Source: Gracilaria gracilis (Eukaryota; Rhodophyta; Florideophyceae; Gracilariales; Gracilariaceae). From it: 64,000 nt of DNA. The stretch covers positions 496,001 to 560,000 of the forward strand of contig JARGSG010000200.1 of NCBI GenBank assembly GCA_030374805.1. Reading direction: 5' to 3'. Below, piece after piece: positions 31,420 to 42,201 of this stretch. The position numbers were made by a program, and so were the translations under genes. Position 1 is the first letter of the stretch, and the number at the start of each line of letters is the position of its first letter. The notes under the pieces were generated by a model. The model had not been told where the DNA came from. It made no database searches and saw nothing but the letters and a program-made list of their open reading frames with translations.

Positions 31420-31803
31420 ACGCTGGACCAAAACGTTGCGGGGGACGCTCGCCAACGCGATGGCCATGGTACCGTTCTGTACACAGCGTGAGCCAGTTTA
31501 AATTTGGGTACGCTCGTAGACGCGTCAGATGTCGAAAATGTGTAGATTGTGACGCGTGTACACGCGCCTCGCCTCGTACAGCTGTACGCATTGCTGCACC
31601 ACGATCGGATTGGGCGACCGTGCGAGCACGGTCAGGTTGCAAGAGGCGATGCGGCGATGATGCCGAGACGGTGCCGCTTGGCGTTTGATATCGGTGACGA
31701 CGTCGCCAAACAGCTGCAGTCGCCAACGCCATCGTCGCTCGTGTATGGCGAAACGTTCCGCATCTGGCGGAAGCGGTATTGCTAGCTGTACATTGCTGTG
31801 GAG
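31420..31803. other. Boundary between hAT end and copia relic
   Basis: No convincing coding sequence. Open frames on both strands are short and in conflict. Confidence 0.4.
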
Positions 31804-32935
31804 TCACAAGTTTTGTTTCACGGAAACAGTGAATAGATTGTTCAAAAAACCTAGTGCCTCGGACTTGGTGCAGTTGTAGTTCTGTGCAATATCTTCGAAA
31901 ACTTCCCTCTTTTCCGGCCAATACTCATCTATTGTGCCGCTATAACTGTTACACACATCCTTGTACGCGGTAGAGAAGGCGACAGCCAGTTTGGATTGTC
32001 GGTCGAGGCTGGGCTTGTTGTCATGGTGCGGCGAGTGGTGGTTGTACTGGGGGTGGTGCTGAGGTGGGTTCGAATGAGATCCTTGTATGGCATGAGTCTG
32101 GGAAACATTGGGAGGTAGTGGGTGTTGATTGGTTTGGTAGACTGCATTCCCAGTGCGGTTGTCAACTGTATTGCGTTGCAGACGGGTAGTGCTTTGCGGA
32201 AAAGACGATGGAATGCTGTTTTGCAGAACGTCATGATGAGTTGTGCCGGGAACCGTATCCTTACGTCGGTCGTGAGTATGTGCGTTATCCTCAAAGTTCA
32301 AATGTTTAACTGCCTGTTGGACTGCGTGTTCTTGCGGTGTCATTGCTCCGGGCATGTGTTGCTGTGGTGCGGGGTGCGGGGTATGCCATACTGGTGGGAC
32401 GTGGGTGGGGGATGTCTGTGTTACTGCCCCATATGGGGTAGGCGCTAAAGGTGATCCTGATAGGCTGATAGGTCTGTTTGGGTCGGGAGTGATGCGGTTA
32501 TGCACGATGAATTCGGCAACTGCGCGCTCATGGTGGTATTCAATTCCAAACCATATGAGTCGAGCAAGTCGCAAAGCGCGGGATTTCTTCTCACCAGCGG
32601 CAAATGGTGGGACAGGAATACGGAGCTGAATGAATTTTTCGGTTAGAGCTGCGTAGATGTTCGGTCGTGCACAAACTTCTGGGTGCACAAAGACTTCTGG
32701 GGTGAAGTCCTGTTGCAGCGCTTCAATGAGAGCGTTTCCCGTAATTTGTGGACCACAGCGGTTGAGACAATATCTTACTGTGTTTACGAAGCGTTCCTGT
32801 AGCACGTTAGAGAAGGTTGAACGTGGGCAAAAACTCAGGAGTTGAGAGGAGGTCGCGGGGTTTTCGGGGTCGATCAGGGGTGAGTTTGTTCCACTGTCAG
32901 TCGGTTGGGCGTTCTGACTTTCTAGCGGCGGTGCC
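31804..32935 (-). pseudogene. Older copia gag, main part
   Basis: Joined to 39703-39748 after removing the inserted copia element and one GTGCC, the frame is 391 codons starting MTDQHSRAQPAPPTAPP. It shares the layout of the gag at 34355: an N-terminal helical domain (NRCGPQITGNALIEALQQDF here, LTGNQIVRELCNDF there), a Pro/His/Gln-rich linker, and a second domain (KLAVAFSTAYKDVCNSYSG here, KLAHSVAMRFKDKSSKFSG there). It stops at 31804 without the zinc knuckle, so the 3' part of gag and all of pol are lost. Other reading frames take over downstream. Confidence 0.75.
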
Positions 32936-33171
32936 TGTAGCCATATTAGGCGCCAGCCCAACTGCGTGGGTGGCACCTTGCAAGAGATTACCGCAACGGG
33001 AATCACAGACGTAGACAGACTGTCTTTGTCTTCCTAGCAGTAGTCGTAGAGTAGTATAAAAGTAAAGACAGAGAGGCAACTCTCTTCTGACGAGCACACA
33101 CACACACACTCAGCCATCATCAACATCAAGTTTCATTTATTCAACAGTTCAATTCCGCATCTTGCGCCACA
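32936..33171 (+). repeat. 5' LTR of the 32.9-kb copia element
   Basis: Starts TGTAGCCATATTAGG and ends GCGCCACA. Contains the TATA box TATAAAAG at 33055-33062 and a CA dinucleotide run. TTCGCGAATTAAGC follows directly; the same TTCGCGAAT follows the older relic's LTR, so it may be the family's primer site. Confidence 0.92.
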
Positions 33172-33296
33172 TTCGCGAATTAAGCCGCATTTCTGCGCAC
33201 AGAGCCTACTCTGCAGTCTACTCCTACCCAGTACAAGTTCACCTATAGTGTCTTTTACTGCGTTCGAGCCTGCTGTCTTTAAGACAAAGAGTTTCA

Positions 33297-34084
33297 AGTA
33301 AGTTTTACTGCTCAAACCACTCGCTACGACTACGTACTAACCTACCTTTTCCTACCCAGTGTCGTCCTCTTCGGAGTACTCCTCCGTTCCGGGGACCCCC
33401 CCGTACCCCGCAGTCTTGGATTTGGAGGCCGTTGAAGTCGGTCCCTACATTCAGGCGAATTGCTACTGCCCTGCTACACCCTCCCCGCTACGGTTATCAC
33501 CCGCCCCGTCCGACGAACCACTGCACGCCGGTCCCACCTCTCCAGGGCCCTCCGACGCGGCGCCTCGCCCATTGACCCCCGCGTGGTCCACCGCGTCTCT
33601 CGACGACGACGGATTTCGAAAGTCACCCTCGTTGCCACCCCCTCCCCGCCCGCACAAACGAAGCCCCAAAGGCACGTGCCACGGCGCATCGAGAAACACC
33701 CGTCCCACCCCGGCATTGTTGCCCGTGCAACGTCACCCGTCACCCCCGTACACTACCCCTGCAGCCTTGCTGTCGCCCCCACGTGGCATAAAGCCAATCG
33801 ACGCCTGCGCCGCGATACAAATTGAACGCGTGGCAATCGCAAAGCAAAAGCGAAAAGCGAAAAATAAGAAAATCTTTGCTTGCGACTGCGGCGCTGTCAG
33901 CCACACTAAGGCTACTTACAGGGTTCATTTAAAAGGGCGTAAGCATCTAGCTTACACGCGCCGGATCGTTTCCGTGGACCAGAGGTCGTGTAGACCTTGT
34001 AGGGAAACATTCAACACGAAGATTGATCTGGACCGCCACCGCTCAGGCCGCCGCCACCGAAGTGTTGTGAATAAGCTAAAGTAA
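33297..34084 (+). CDS. Two-zinc-finger protein encoded ahead of gag, start codon made by splicing
   Basis: The frame has no upstream ATG. A canonical intron at 33298-33359 (GTAAGT donor, TACTAAC branch site 33335-33341, pyrimidine tract, CAG acceptor) joins A33297 to TG33360-33361, giving ATG TCG TCC and a protein of about 242 residues (MSSSSEYSSVPGTPPYP). The first two thirds are Pro/Ser-rich and disordered. A basic linker (KQKRKAKNKK) leads to two U1/matrin-like C2H2 fingers: CDCGAVSHTKATYRVH plus KGRKH, and CRPCRETFNTKIDLDRH plus GRRH. Such fingers bind RNA or DNA. The position between LTR and gag is unusual for copia; capture of a host gene is an inference. The frame is intact. Confidence 0.72.
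33298..33359 (+). other. Predicted 62-nt spliceosomal intron
   Basis: Donor GTAAGT at 33298, branch TACTAAC with its A at 33340, 19 bases before the AG at 33358-33359, and the pyrimidine-rich CCTTTTCCTACCCAG end. No RNA evidence available. Confidence 0.7.
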
Positions 34085-34354
34085 ACTAGTGTTTTACACA
34101 TTTAGCAATACTTTCTTTATCTATTCTAGTTTTATCAATATAAACTTCTTCAAAACCACAAAAACCCAAGTAAAAAGCATAAAACTTATCAAAAATTAAC
34201 AAAAAATTCAAAAAAAATAAAAAGACAATAAATTATAGCTTATTACTTAAATATTAGCCATTATTTTGAAAATTTCATAGTATAATAATTTATTTCTTGA
34301 TCATTTTTTTGAAATTTCGATTTTTCATTAGAGAAAAACTTGAAAATATCAAAT

Positions 34355-36379
34355 ATGGGTTTTGACCGTCAAACCCCTCCTGTGCTTCGCTCAAGGACCC
34401 CAAGTGCCTCTCCGAGGAACTCACCGCAGGAAGGAGAACGAAACCCAACCGGGTCTCACCTCCAATCAGGATCAACCGCCGGACCTTCAAACCCGGGGCC
34501 TTCCAATCCAGAAGCTTCCGCAAGGACTCCTATCAATCGTCACACGGACTCGTCTAGTTCTCCGATGCCTACGAATAACGTTTTTATTCATCGTCATTCC
34601 ACTCTCCCTCCGGGTACTACCCCCAATCCTCCGCTTCGTTCACCCTTTCCTCCCCCGGGATCATCAATTCCCCCCATCTCCCAATATGGGCCATCAAATA
34701 TTCACACGAACCTCTTTGGAGAACATTTGATCATACACAATGAACCGCAGCGTAATCTTTGGGAAGCTATTCGATCCTATCAACTGGATATTCCAAACCT
34801 CACCGGAAATCAAATTGTTCGAGAACTCTGCAATGATTTCACACCCGAACAGTTATTTCAGAACGAATTAACTCAAAATCTGAGTCTATTCAGCTCTTTG
34901 GCTAGGCTGATTAATCGTCTTGGTGGAAATTTGTCCAGTAATTCAAACCGTACACTCCCTCGTTTTGCTCATACAATTTATATCAACCATGAAGATATTA
35001 ATACAGCTATGAAATTACTTGACGACTCACAAGGCATTCTTTCGCCACAGGCACAACCACCTGTTGAGAATCCTATTCCTTTCCGCCTTGTTGACCCCTC
35101 TTCTACTGGTACAATCCCTCCCACCACCAATTCCCCTCCTGAAGAACCTGCGCATGTCAACACCATACACATTCGAACTCATCGTCAAAATTCTCAAGAC
35201 CACCCTCCTAATCGGAATGAGTCGAAGCCTAATTATTCTAAATTAGCGCACAGTGTGGCAATGCGCTTCAAAGATAAGTCCTCTAAATTTTCTGGAGCAA
35301 TTGGTGAATCTTGGGAAGAATTCTTTAGGGAATACAAATTAGCCCTGGCTGACTACGATGTTCCCTCGGACAGGCAAATTTCCTTTATGCACCATATCCT
35401 TCGTGACAAGGCTAAGAGATTCTTCTTGGAAAAGATATTCGATCGTGTTGATTCACTCGATATGGCAAATGATCTCATGGAAAACCAATACAATTCTACT
35501 GCACGAAAGAAACGAATTGAAAACCAATTGAACGCCATGCGTTTTGAAAGTTACGAGAAAAACGAAGGCAGCAGTACCAAGGCTTTGGAAACACTTGAAG
35601 CTGACATTTCTAAACTTGCACCACAAGGTCCTGCTCATTGTCAGTCTGAAGCCTGTCGTATTGGATTTCTCCATAAGGCCGTTGTCGGCAACACTTGGGC
35701 CACACTCCCCATTGCACGTTTGGACACTGAACAGCTTAACTTCCAAGAATTCTACACCCAATTGGAATGTCCCATCCAACGTGAGAATGAAGAGAAGATA
35801 GCTCGAAAAGAAACCAACCCATTTGGTTCCTCATCCAAGTCCAAATTGTTCGACACAAATTACAATTCTGGCCCTCCCGCTCGTTACGGTCGATACAAGC
35901 ATAATCGAAAGAACTATCGAAACAACTATCGCTTCCGCAAGAATGTAATTTGCTTTGGATGTGGTGAAGAAGGTCACGTAATCAGAAATTGTAAGAACCC
36001 CCAGGATCTCGCCACAGTCGCCTCCCGTAAGGTACAACATCTTCAACGTTCTGGTAAATTCAACTCACAGAACAAAGCCCTCAAACACGTACTGTACGAG
36101 CTTTGCCGCCAAACCCAGGATGGTAGTGAGGATGAATCAGATTTTGAAGACCCGAACACATTCTTCGAAACAAAAGATGTGCCCGATGATGCCTTACAGG
36201 CTAATGACGAAGGAGATTCTGACTCCGACGAAATCATTGACGAACAGCCCGATCCTTTCAAGACTTGCTACACGCAATTTGACATCGACAACTCCACCTC
36301 ACCTTTGGACTTTTGGCCAAACTCGCAAAGACGCACTGAAACGCAAACTTCACAGTGTTCCAAAAGGTACAGCACATAA
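34355..36379 (+). CDS. gag: gag of the 32.9-kb copia element
   Basis: ATG 34355 gives 674 residues starting MGFDRQTPPVLRS; an upstream TTG start is not needed. A Pro/Ser-rich N-terminus is followed by a helical gag core (NLTGNQIVRELCNDF, KLAHSVAMRFKDKSSKF, WEEFFREYKLAL), a basic RYKHNRKNYRNNYR stretch and one CCHC zinc knuckle CFGCGEEGHVIRNC at about residues 532-545, then an acidic tail. Gag forms the virus-like particle and binds RNA through the knuckle. The end (LDFWPNSQRRTETQ) overlaps the protease frame; the real gag-pol path probably switches frame near 36310. Confidence 0.88.
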   Translation: MGFDRQTPPVLRSRTPSASPRNSPQEGERNPTGSHLQSGSTAGPSNPGPSNPEASARTPINRHTDSSSSPMPTNNVFIHRHSTLPPGTTPNPPLRSPFPPPGSSIPPISQYGPSNIHTNLFGEHLIIHNEPQRNLWEAIRSYQLDIPNLTGNQIVRELCNDFTPEQLFQNELTQNLSLFSSLARLINRLGGNLSSNSNRTLPRFAHTIYINHEDINTAMKLLDDSQGILSPQAQPPVENPIPFRLVDPSSTGTIPPTTNSPPEEPAHVNTIHIRTHRQNSQDHPPNRNESKPNYSKLAHSVAMRFKDKSSKFSGAIGESWEEFFREYKLALADYDVPSDRQISFMHHILRDKAKRFFLEKIFDRVDSLDMANDLMENQYNSTARKKRIENQLNAMRFESYEKNEGSSTKALETLEADISKLAPQGPAHCQSEACRIGFLHKAVVGNTWATLPIARLDTEQLNFQEFYTQLECPIQRENEEKIARKETNPFGSSSKSKLFDTNYNSGPPARYGRYKHNRKNYRNNYRFRKNVICFGCGEEGHVIRNCKNPQDLATVASRKVQHLQRSGKFNSQNKALKHVLYELCRQTQDGSEDESDFEDPNTFFETKDVPDDALQANDEGDSDSDEIIDEQPDPFKTCYTQFDIDNSTSPLDFWPNSQRRTETQTSQCSKRYST

Positions 36380-37442
36380 ACCTCGAAGATATTTGAAACG
36401 CAAATTTACGTGCTTTTTGGTATCAAAGGACGAGTTGGAATTCTCTTGTAATGAGGAATTTAATGGTGGATGTCTCGATATTGGCGCACAACGCTCTGTC
36501 ATTGGTCATAAGCAAGCTAAAGCATATTGCACCAAGTACGGTATCGAAATGAAGAAACGCAAAAGCAACATTCTGTTCCGTTTGGGAGACAACATTTTCA
36601 ACAGCATTGCCCAGATCCCCATCCGAATTTTCGCACCGCAAGGACGCATCATAAAGCTAACGGTCGACGTTATTGATTGTGATATCCCATTTCTACTTGG
36701 CCTAGACTTCCTTGATCGAGAAAAGATCTTCGTCAATAATGTCGACAACCTGTTGGTGTGCAAGAATGGATGGGAAATGCCTTTGACACGTAAATTAGGA
36801 CACATTTATCTCGAGATGAATGAATTCCAAACGTTATTCAGCAAAAATGAATTACGTCGTTTGCATCTTCACTTTTATCATCCATCAGTGGAAAAGCTCT
36901 TCAATCTCCTCAAACGAGCTAAACCAGAAGAAGCAAACAAAGAGACAAGAGAACTACTTACTTCCATTAGCAAAGCTTGTCAGACGTGTCAACGTTTCAC
37001 TCCAAAACCACAGCGCTTTCGTGTTTCATTTCCACATGGTGTAATCTTCAACCAGGACCTAGCTATAGACTTATTTACAATTAATAAGAAGGCCGTGTTA
37101 CATGTAGTTGATATTCACACACACTTCGGTGCCGCTCGATTCCTCGAAGGACAATCACTGGATGATATCTGGAATACTTTTCTCAACTGTTGGGCTCAGG
37201 TTTACACTGGATACCCGGACTCGATCCGTTGTGATCAAGGATCTGTTTTCACTTCCCCGAAGTGGAAAGACAAACTGGATGAATTTGGAATTGACTTTCG
37301 CCTTTCTGGCGTGGAAACCCATAACTCAATTGGTGCCGGTGAACGTTATCACGCACCCCTACGTCGTATCCTTACCAAAATAAATACGATGCAGATATTG
37401 ACAACGATGATCTCATTCTCGCTACAGCTGTCAAAGCTATGA
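36305..37442 (+). pseudogene. Protease-integrase part of copia pol
   Basis: The frame takes over from gag near 36310. It carries FNGGCLDIGAQRSVIGHKQ (protease, active site DIGA in place of the usual DSG/DTG). Integrase follows: H-H-C-C region (LHLHFYHPSVEKL ... CQTC), then QDLAIDLFTINKK, IRCDQGSVFTSP and NSIGAGERYHAPL for the D-D-E triad. After LRRI a one-base shift in an A-rich run near 37376-37384 sends the frame to a stop at 37442; the true path continues as NKYDADIDNDDLILATAVKA into the next ORF. It is classed as broken because both borders need frame changes. Confidence 0.8.
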
Positions 37443-39415
37443 ACGATACCATGAACCCTGAAGGCCTCGTCCCATCCCTTCTCGTATTTGGAGTTCTCCC
37501 CCGTTTTCCAGGCATTCACACTCAACTGCCAGACCAGGAAGAGCGCATGCAAGCTCTGTTAACCGCTCGTCCAGAAATGGAAATCATTTCAAATGAACTA
37601 CGTTTGAAAACTGCCCTGGACTCACGTCTACCAGAAGCAGTTCACCATGACTACACTCCAGGTGACATGGTATTCATCTTTCGAGAAAACGTTTCCCCAA
37701 ACTGGACAGGACCCTTCAAAGTCACCCGTATTGAAGGCAAGCAGATTTTCGTTCAGAAAGGGAATGGCGAAGTACAGCATAGCGTTCATCAAGCTAAGCC
37801 ACACGTAAACGAAAACTCTAATGACCAATTAGAGAAGACCAAATCAGTGCCGAATAACATGGAGCATTTACTCAATTATTGCTTCTCTCAATTCAACACA
37901 TTTATAACCGAAGTTCTGAAACCAAACGACCCCCGTAAAGACTATCCTGGATTCTTGAAAGCCAAGAAAAAGGAAACTGAAGGATTAGTGAAACCAGGAA
38001 CTTGGAAAGAAATTAGTAATTCTGAAGTACCAACCGACGCCAATATCATTGGATCCCGATTCGTTTATTCAATTAAGAATCCTGGTACCCCTGATGAACT
38101 ATTCACAGCCCGACGCGTAGCACAAGGTTTTTCTGACAAGGATCAGAATTATTTAGTACATAATGCCACCACAGTAAGGCATAGTACGGTTCGCCTTATC
38201 CTATCGATCGCAGCGATTTTCGGTTGGAAGGTATGGAGCCATGACGTCACTCAGGCGTACATACAAAGCAGTCAGAACCTAGCAAGAGAAGTGTACTTGA
38301 AACCTCCTAAGGAAATGAATTTATCCGAAGGAACTATGCTTCAATTAATTAAACCTCTCTACGGTTTACCAGACGCTAGTGATTACTGGAATGTAACCAT
38401 CATGGATCACATCCGTAACGATCTCCAAATGAACCCAATGAAAGGAGACATTTCCGCGTTTTACAAACGCAAACAAGACGCCTTAATTGGACTACTTGGA
38501 TCCTACGTCGACGATTCAATCATCACTGGGGACAGAGAATTTCTCCACATTGGTGAGAAAACATTGGAACGTTTTGAATCCCGGGAAAGGGAAATGGATA
38601 GTTTCAAGTTCGCTGGAACGCAAGTGGAAACTGGAAATGGAAGTTATGTAATTCACCAGAAGGACTTTTTGAACAGCCTACTCCCGCTCAATGCCTCAGG
38701 AAGCTACACAGAGTTTCGTTCCAAGAGAGCACAATTAGCTTGGCTCGTTTATTCCTACCCACACATTTCCTTTTATGTGAACAAATGTGCACAACTTAAT
38801 GCAGAAAAGTTTACCATAAAAGATGGGAAAAAAATGAACAAAATGATAAAGCAGATTAAGAACGCTGATCCGCTTTGCATGAAGTTCGTAAAACTGGATT
38901 TTGAATCACTACACATTAGTATATATAGTGACTATTCGTTTGCTAATAATGATGATCTCAAATCCCAACTGGGATGTATTATCTTACTGGCCGATAAGTA
39001 CAACAATTGCAATATCGTTAAGTTCAAAAGCTACAAGAGTCGCCGTGTTGTGTGATCAGTATTAGGAGATGAGGTGTATGCATTTGCAGATGCATTTGAC
39101 AGTGGTTTTACTTTGAAAAATGATTTAGCACGTATACCTGGAAGGGATATACCGATCAAAATGTTTACGGATTCAATGAGTCTTTTCCATGTCATAACCA
39201 AGTCATCTGAGACTGCTGAAAAGCGTTTGCTCATTGACATAAGCTCAGTAAGAGAATCCTATGACCGCCATGAAATTTCAAACGTTGGTTTTCTTCGCTC
39301 GGAATATAATCCGTCAGATATATTCACTAAGTTAACTAAGGATAATGTTTTTGAAAACATATTACTTTGCAACAAAGTTGAGCATCCGACGGAGCAGTGG
39401 ATTGTTAGAGATTAG
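37384..39415 (+). pseudogene. Reverse transcriptase-RNase H part of copia pol, one TGA
   Basis: An SH3-like integrase tail (FRENVSPNWTGPFKVTRIEG) leads to reverse transcriptase: WKEISNSEVPTDANIIGSRF, VWSHDVTQAYIQ, LIKPLYGLPDASDYW and YVDDSII. RNase H follows an in-frame TGA at 39053-39055 (SYKSRRVV*SVLGDEVYAFAD), continuing with KMFTDSMSLFHVI and DIFTKLT to 39415. The TGA replaces what is normally a sense codon between the two domains. A second copia relic in this window has TGA at the same place. Confidence 0.85.
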
Positions 39416-39468
39416 AACATTTAATGATGTATGGTTTACAATATAATTTTGTTTAGAAAGAGAGCAAA

Positions 39469-39702
39469 TGTAGCCATATTAGGCGCCAGCCCAACTGTGT
39501 GGATGGCACCTTGCAAGAGATTACCGCAACGGGAATCACAGACGTAGGCAGACTGTCTTTGTCTTCCTAACAGTAGTCGTAGAGTAGTATAAAAGTAAAG
39601 ACAGAGAGGCAACTTTCTTCTGACGAGCACACACACACACTCAGTCATCATCAACATCAAGTTTCATTTATTCAACAGTTCAATTGCGCATCTTGCGCCA
39701 CA
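39469..39702 (+). repeat. 3' LTR of the 32.9-kb copia element
   Basis: Preceded by a purine tract (39455-39468) and followed by GTGCC. About seven substitutions from the 5' LTR. Confidence 0.92.
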
Positions 39703-39748
39703 GTGCCGTCGGTGGCGCGGGTTGCGCGCGAGAGTGTTGGTCGGTCAT
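39703..39748 (-). pseudogene. Older copia gag, first codons
   Basis: ATG 39748-39746 starts MTDQHSRAQPAPPTAPP, and the frame passes exactly into 32935 after removing the inserted element. Confidence 0.75.
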
Positions 39749-39785
39749 TTTTTGAAGTTCAAGCTTTTGCAAGCTGATTCGCGAA

Positions 39786-40019
39786 TGTCGCTCCACAAAG
39801 AGCTTGTGTCACGTAACGGGCCAAGACCGCGTAGGACTTTCGTCTACTACGAGGCAAGTATGGCTTATGTTACGTGGTTACCTCTTTACTAGTGTAGGAG
39901 GGGTAGAAGGTGAGAGGCCTACTTGTAGGCATGAAACTCTGACGACCTTTCATGTACGCGACCTCTGACGGTCACTGGCCGTGACTGATAGTTCATCAGT
40001 ATTTGCTGTTGTGCGAAAC
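39786..40019 (-). repeat. Candidate 5' LTR of the older copia relic
   Basis: Read on the minus strand this 234-base stretch starts TGTTTCGCACAACAG and ends GGAGCGACA. It is followed by TTCGCGAATCAGC, the same TTCGCGAAT found after the LTR of the 32.9-kb element, then 38 bases on by the gag ATG. Only one copy is in the window, so its limits rest on TG...CA and the shared primer-like sequence. Confidence 0.5.
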
Positions 40020-41584
40020 ACGTGCGTTCCAGCTTCGTGGCGCCCGTGGTCCACACGTTCCTGTTCGCACCCGCGCCGCCAATGTTGCCCGCCAATTCAC
40101 ACTCATTGACCCACTGTCAACTCTTGTGTGCATGTGGCACAAGCTGTGTACCAAATCGCTGCTTGCCCTTGGCGTCACCGCCGCCATCAGCAGCACAACA
40201 ATCAATCATCTTTCCATCAGCGACCCGTTTTCCGTGTCGACCCATCGTTGTTGATGGCCATCTCGTTTCTCCACGGTTTTATATGCAAGCTGCCAAATGC
40301 GAACGCATCTCACGAAAGCATCGTGTCGGGTACACGCGTACCTCGTGAGCAGCACAAATGTTCATGAAATCCTCACAATTGCGTGTGCTGTCTTGTCCTG
40401 GATGGTTCCTTCGCGCCAATGGTTCACCGGATGCGGCTGGCGCGTCTTGCCGCCATTCATGACTTACGTTGAGTGCTCGACCGCAGTGGGCGGGTACGAG
40501 CTACGCGCGGCAGTATGTACACTGGCGTTCAAGCACAGCACGCCGTTTGTCGCACACTACGCGTGGTGGGTGAAGATGGGCGTTCGCTCTTGGACACCAC
40601 TTGTTCGTGTTGCTGGCGTGCGCGTCGACGTGCAAAACCTAGATAGAGGTTCTGCCACGATGGGACCCACCGTCGCGGGGCAACACGCGCTACGTCCGCA
40701 GGACCCGTTCGCGCAGTCAGTGAATATTCATCACGGGATGCAACGGCTGCATGGGCTGTTGGCCACGCGCCGCGGGCGCGCGCGTCATGGAGTTGCGATT
40801 TGTGCATTGCGTCCAGTGCATTGGCGAACCACCAACAGGGCGGTGGCTACGCGGACGAGTCGCATTTTGTCCATTTTGTGAGGGTGGCGCGAATACACCC
40901 ATTTCCCTGGAGCAGTCCTCTTAAGAGCCGGTCCGGCCCTGAAGCGTGGCGTTGCGTGGTGCTCATTTGCGCTTTCCTTTCCACGTGGAGGACTCCAGGC
41001 CGGGCAACATTATTGTAACACAGAAGACAGCCTTCAAGCCCAAGTCACGCCTGATCAACGCGCTTGGCTTGTAGCTGACGTGTTACGAGACAGTCACAGA
41101 TAGTATGTAGCTTGTAGCATAGTCGTAGACGTATCTAGGTTGCTACAAGATTGCTATAAAGCTAGCATCAACCGGCCTTCCCCTCCATCTGGAGAAGGCC
41201 AGACTTCATCGAACCATCTATTCCTTACAATTATAACCTTATCATATTATGATAATCCTGTGCCGGCACCAAGAAGGATGTGGTTCGCCACTGTTAATCG
41301 CGGCTAGCTCATCCCGTCACCGTTCCGCCGCCAAGTACAATACCGAAGGTAAATACACCAACTTGCAAAGACACCCGCCTTGCTGCGCGCTTCCACGTAC
41401 GGAGCCACCGATATCCGCCATTCCACGCCACCATCTTACGGTAGGAACCTTCCATCAAAGCGAGGGACCTTTGTCATCTAGGAGCACTCCCGCTTCTGCG
41501 GCGTCATCTTCTCTGTGCCGCGATGCGCACCAACCATTGGTTGCAGTTAAAACTCGCACACATATTACTTATTAAATGCGGCGT
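40020..41584. other. Non-coding stretch with a possible solo LTR
   Basis: A 194-codon plus frame (40297-40881) starts without a good ATG and looks like chance. A TG...CA stretch at 41081-41229 (TGTTACGAGACAGTC to TTCCTTACA), with CTATAAAG at about 41154, might be a solo LTR; no flanking duplication was confirmed. Confidence 0.3.
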
Positions 41585-41850
41585 CACGTAGACGCAAAAA
41601 GCCAGCGAGAGCTGTATGACGCACAAACATGCGTTTTATTGCGTATCTAGTGACGATATCGGGGCACGAGAAAGCAAAATAAGGGCCCGAGTCGAAGACG
41701 AGGGACCAATTTTTATGTAGAGCGTAAGCAGCGTGCAGTTGGAATCGACGTGACAAGCACGTGACATGTGTAGGAAAAAAGTAAAGTTCAGAAACGAGCT
41801 TCGATCGGCACGTTTCGATAACTTCACTCGATATGAGTGATCTTATAGAT
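41585..41850 (-). repeat. Dispersed repeat, copy 1 (inverted to 49305-49640)
   Basis: Its complement shares AAAAATTGGTCCCTC, CTTTCTCGTGCCCCGATA and ATCGAGTGA with the copy at 49305-49640. Not recognised as a known element. Confidence 0.6.
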
Positions 41851-41913
41851 CGGCTTCCCTACCAACGACAGCGCGAGCGGGCTGCTACCTGCACGGTGGA
41901 ACAGGAGAGACGT

Positions 41914-42142
41914 TGTAGTGGATGGAACCATCCACTCAGGACAGCACAGCCACCCAAGATGGTGCCACCCACGTTTGGGTGGCACATCCGTTTTAGGTAG
42001 TAGTCTAGAGTAGTCTTGTTCCCGATTGGGAACAGCTGTGGTGCTTACTTAAGACACCACAACCGCTGCCTCCTTAGTAAACGAGGGCATCGAACCTCAG
42101 CACTTTCACCACCAAACTTGCGCAATTGCAACCAAGCGCACA
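41914..42142 (+). repeat. 5' LTR of the intact Ty3 element
   Basis: TGTAGTGGATGGAACC to AAGCGCACA. GTGATCACTGCCGATACTGG follows and should contain the primer site; the tRNA is not identified. Confidence 0.95.
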
Positions 42143-42201
42143 GTGATCACTGCCGATACTGGTTGTATCGCGTTTTTCAATCATCTGTTCGATCACCAAC
42201 A

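Larger units (their letters stand above)
32936..39702 (+). mobile_element. Ty1/copia retrotransposon with an extra zinc-finger ORF
   Basis: LTRs are 32936-33171 and 39469-39702; the target duplication GTGCC is at 32931-32935 and 39703-39707. LTRs differ by about seven substitutions and a CA-repeat length change (about 97 percent identity), so it is older than the two Ty3 elements here. Order: LTR, spliced zinc-finger ORF, gag, protease, integrase, reverse transcriptase, RNase H, polypurine tract AGAAAGAGAGCAAA, LTR. Two frame breaks and one stop affect pol. Confidence 0.95.

Noticed and set aside
31406-31921. 171-codon minus ORF overlapping the gag relic
   Set aside because: Out of frame with gag, no domain, other frames open; probably relic flank.
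40297-40881. 194-codon plus-strand ORF
   Set aside because: No good start, no domain, unusual composition, other frames also open; treated as chance.
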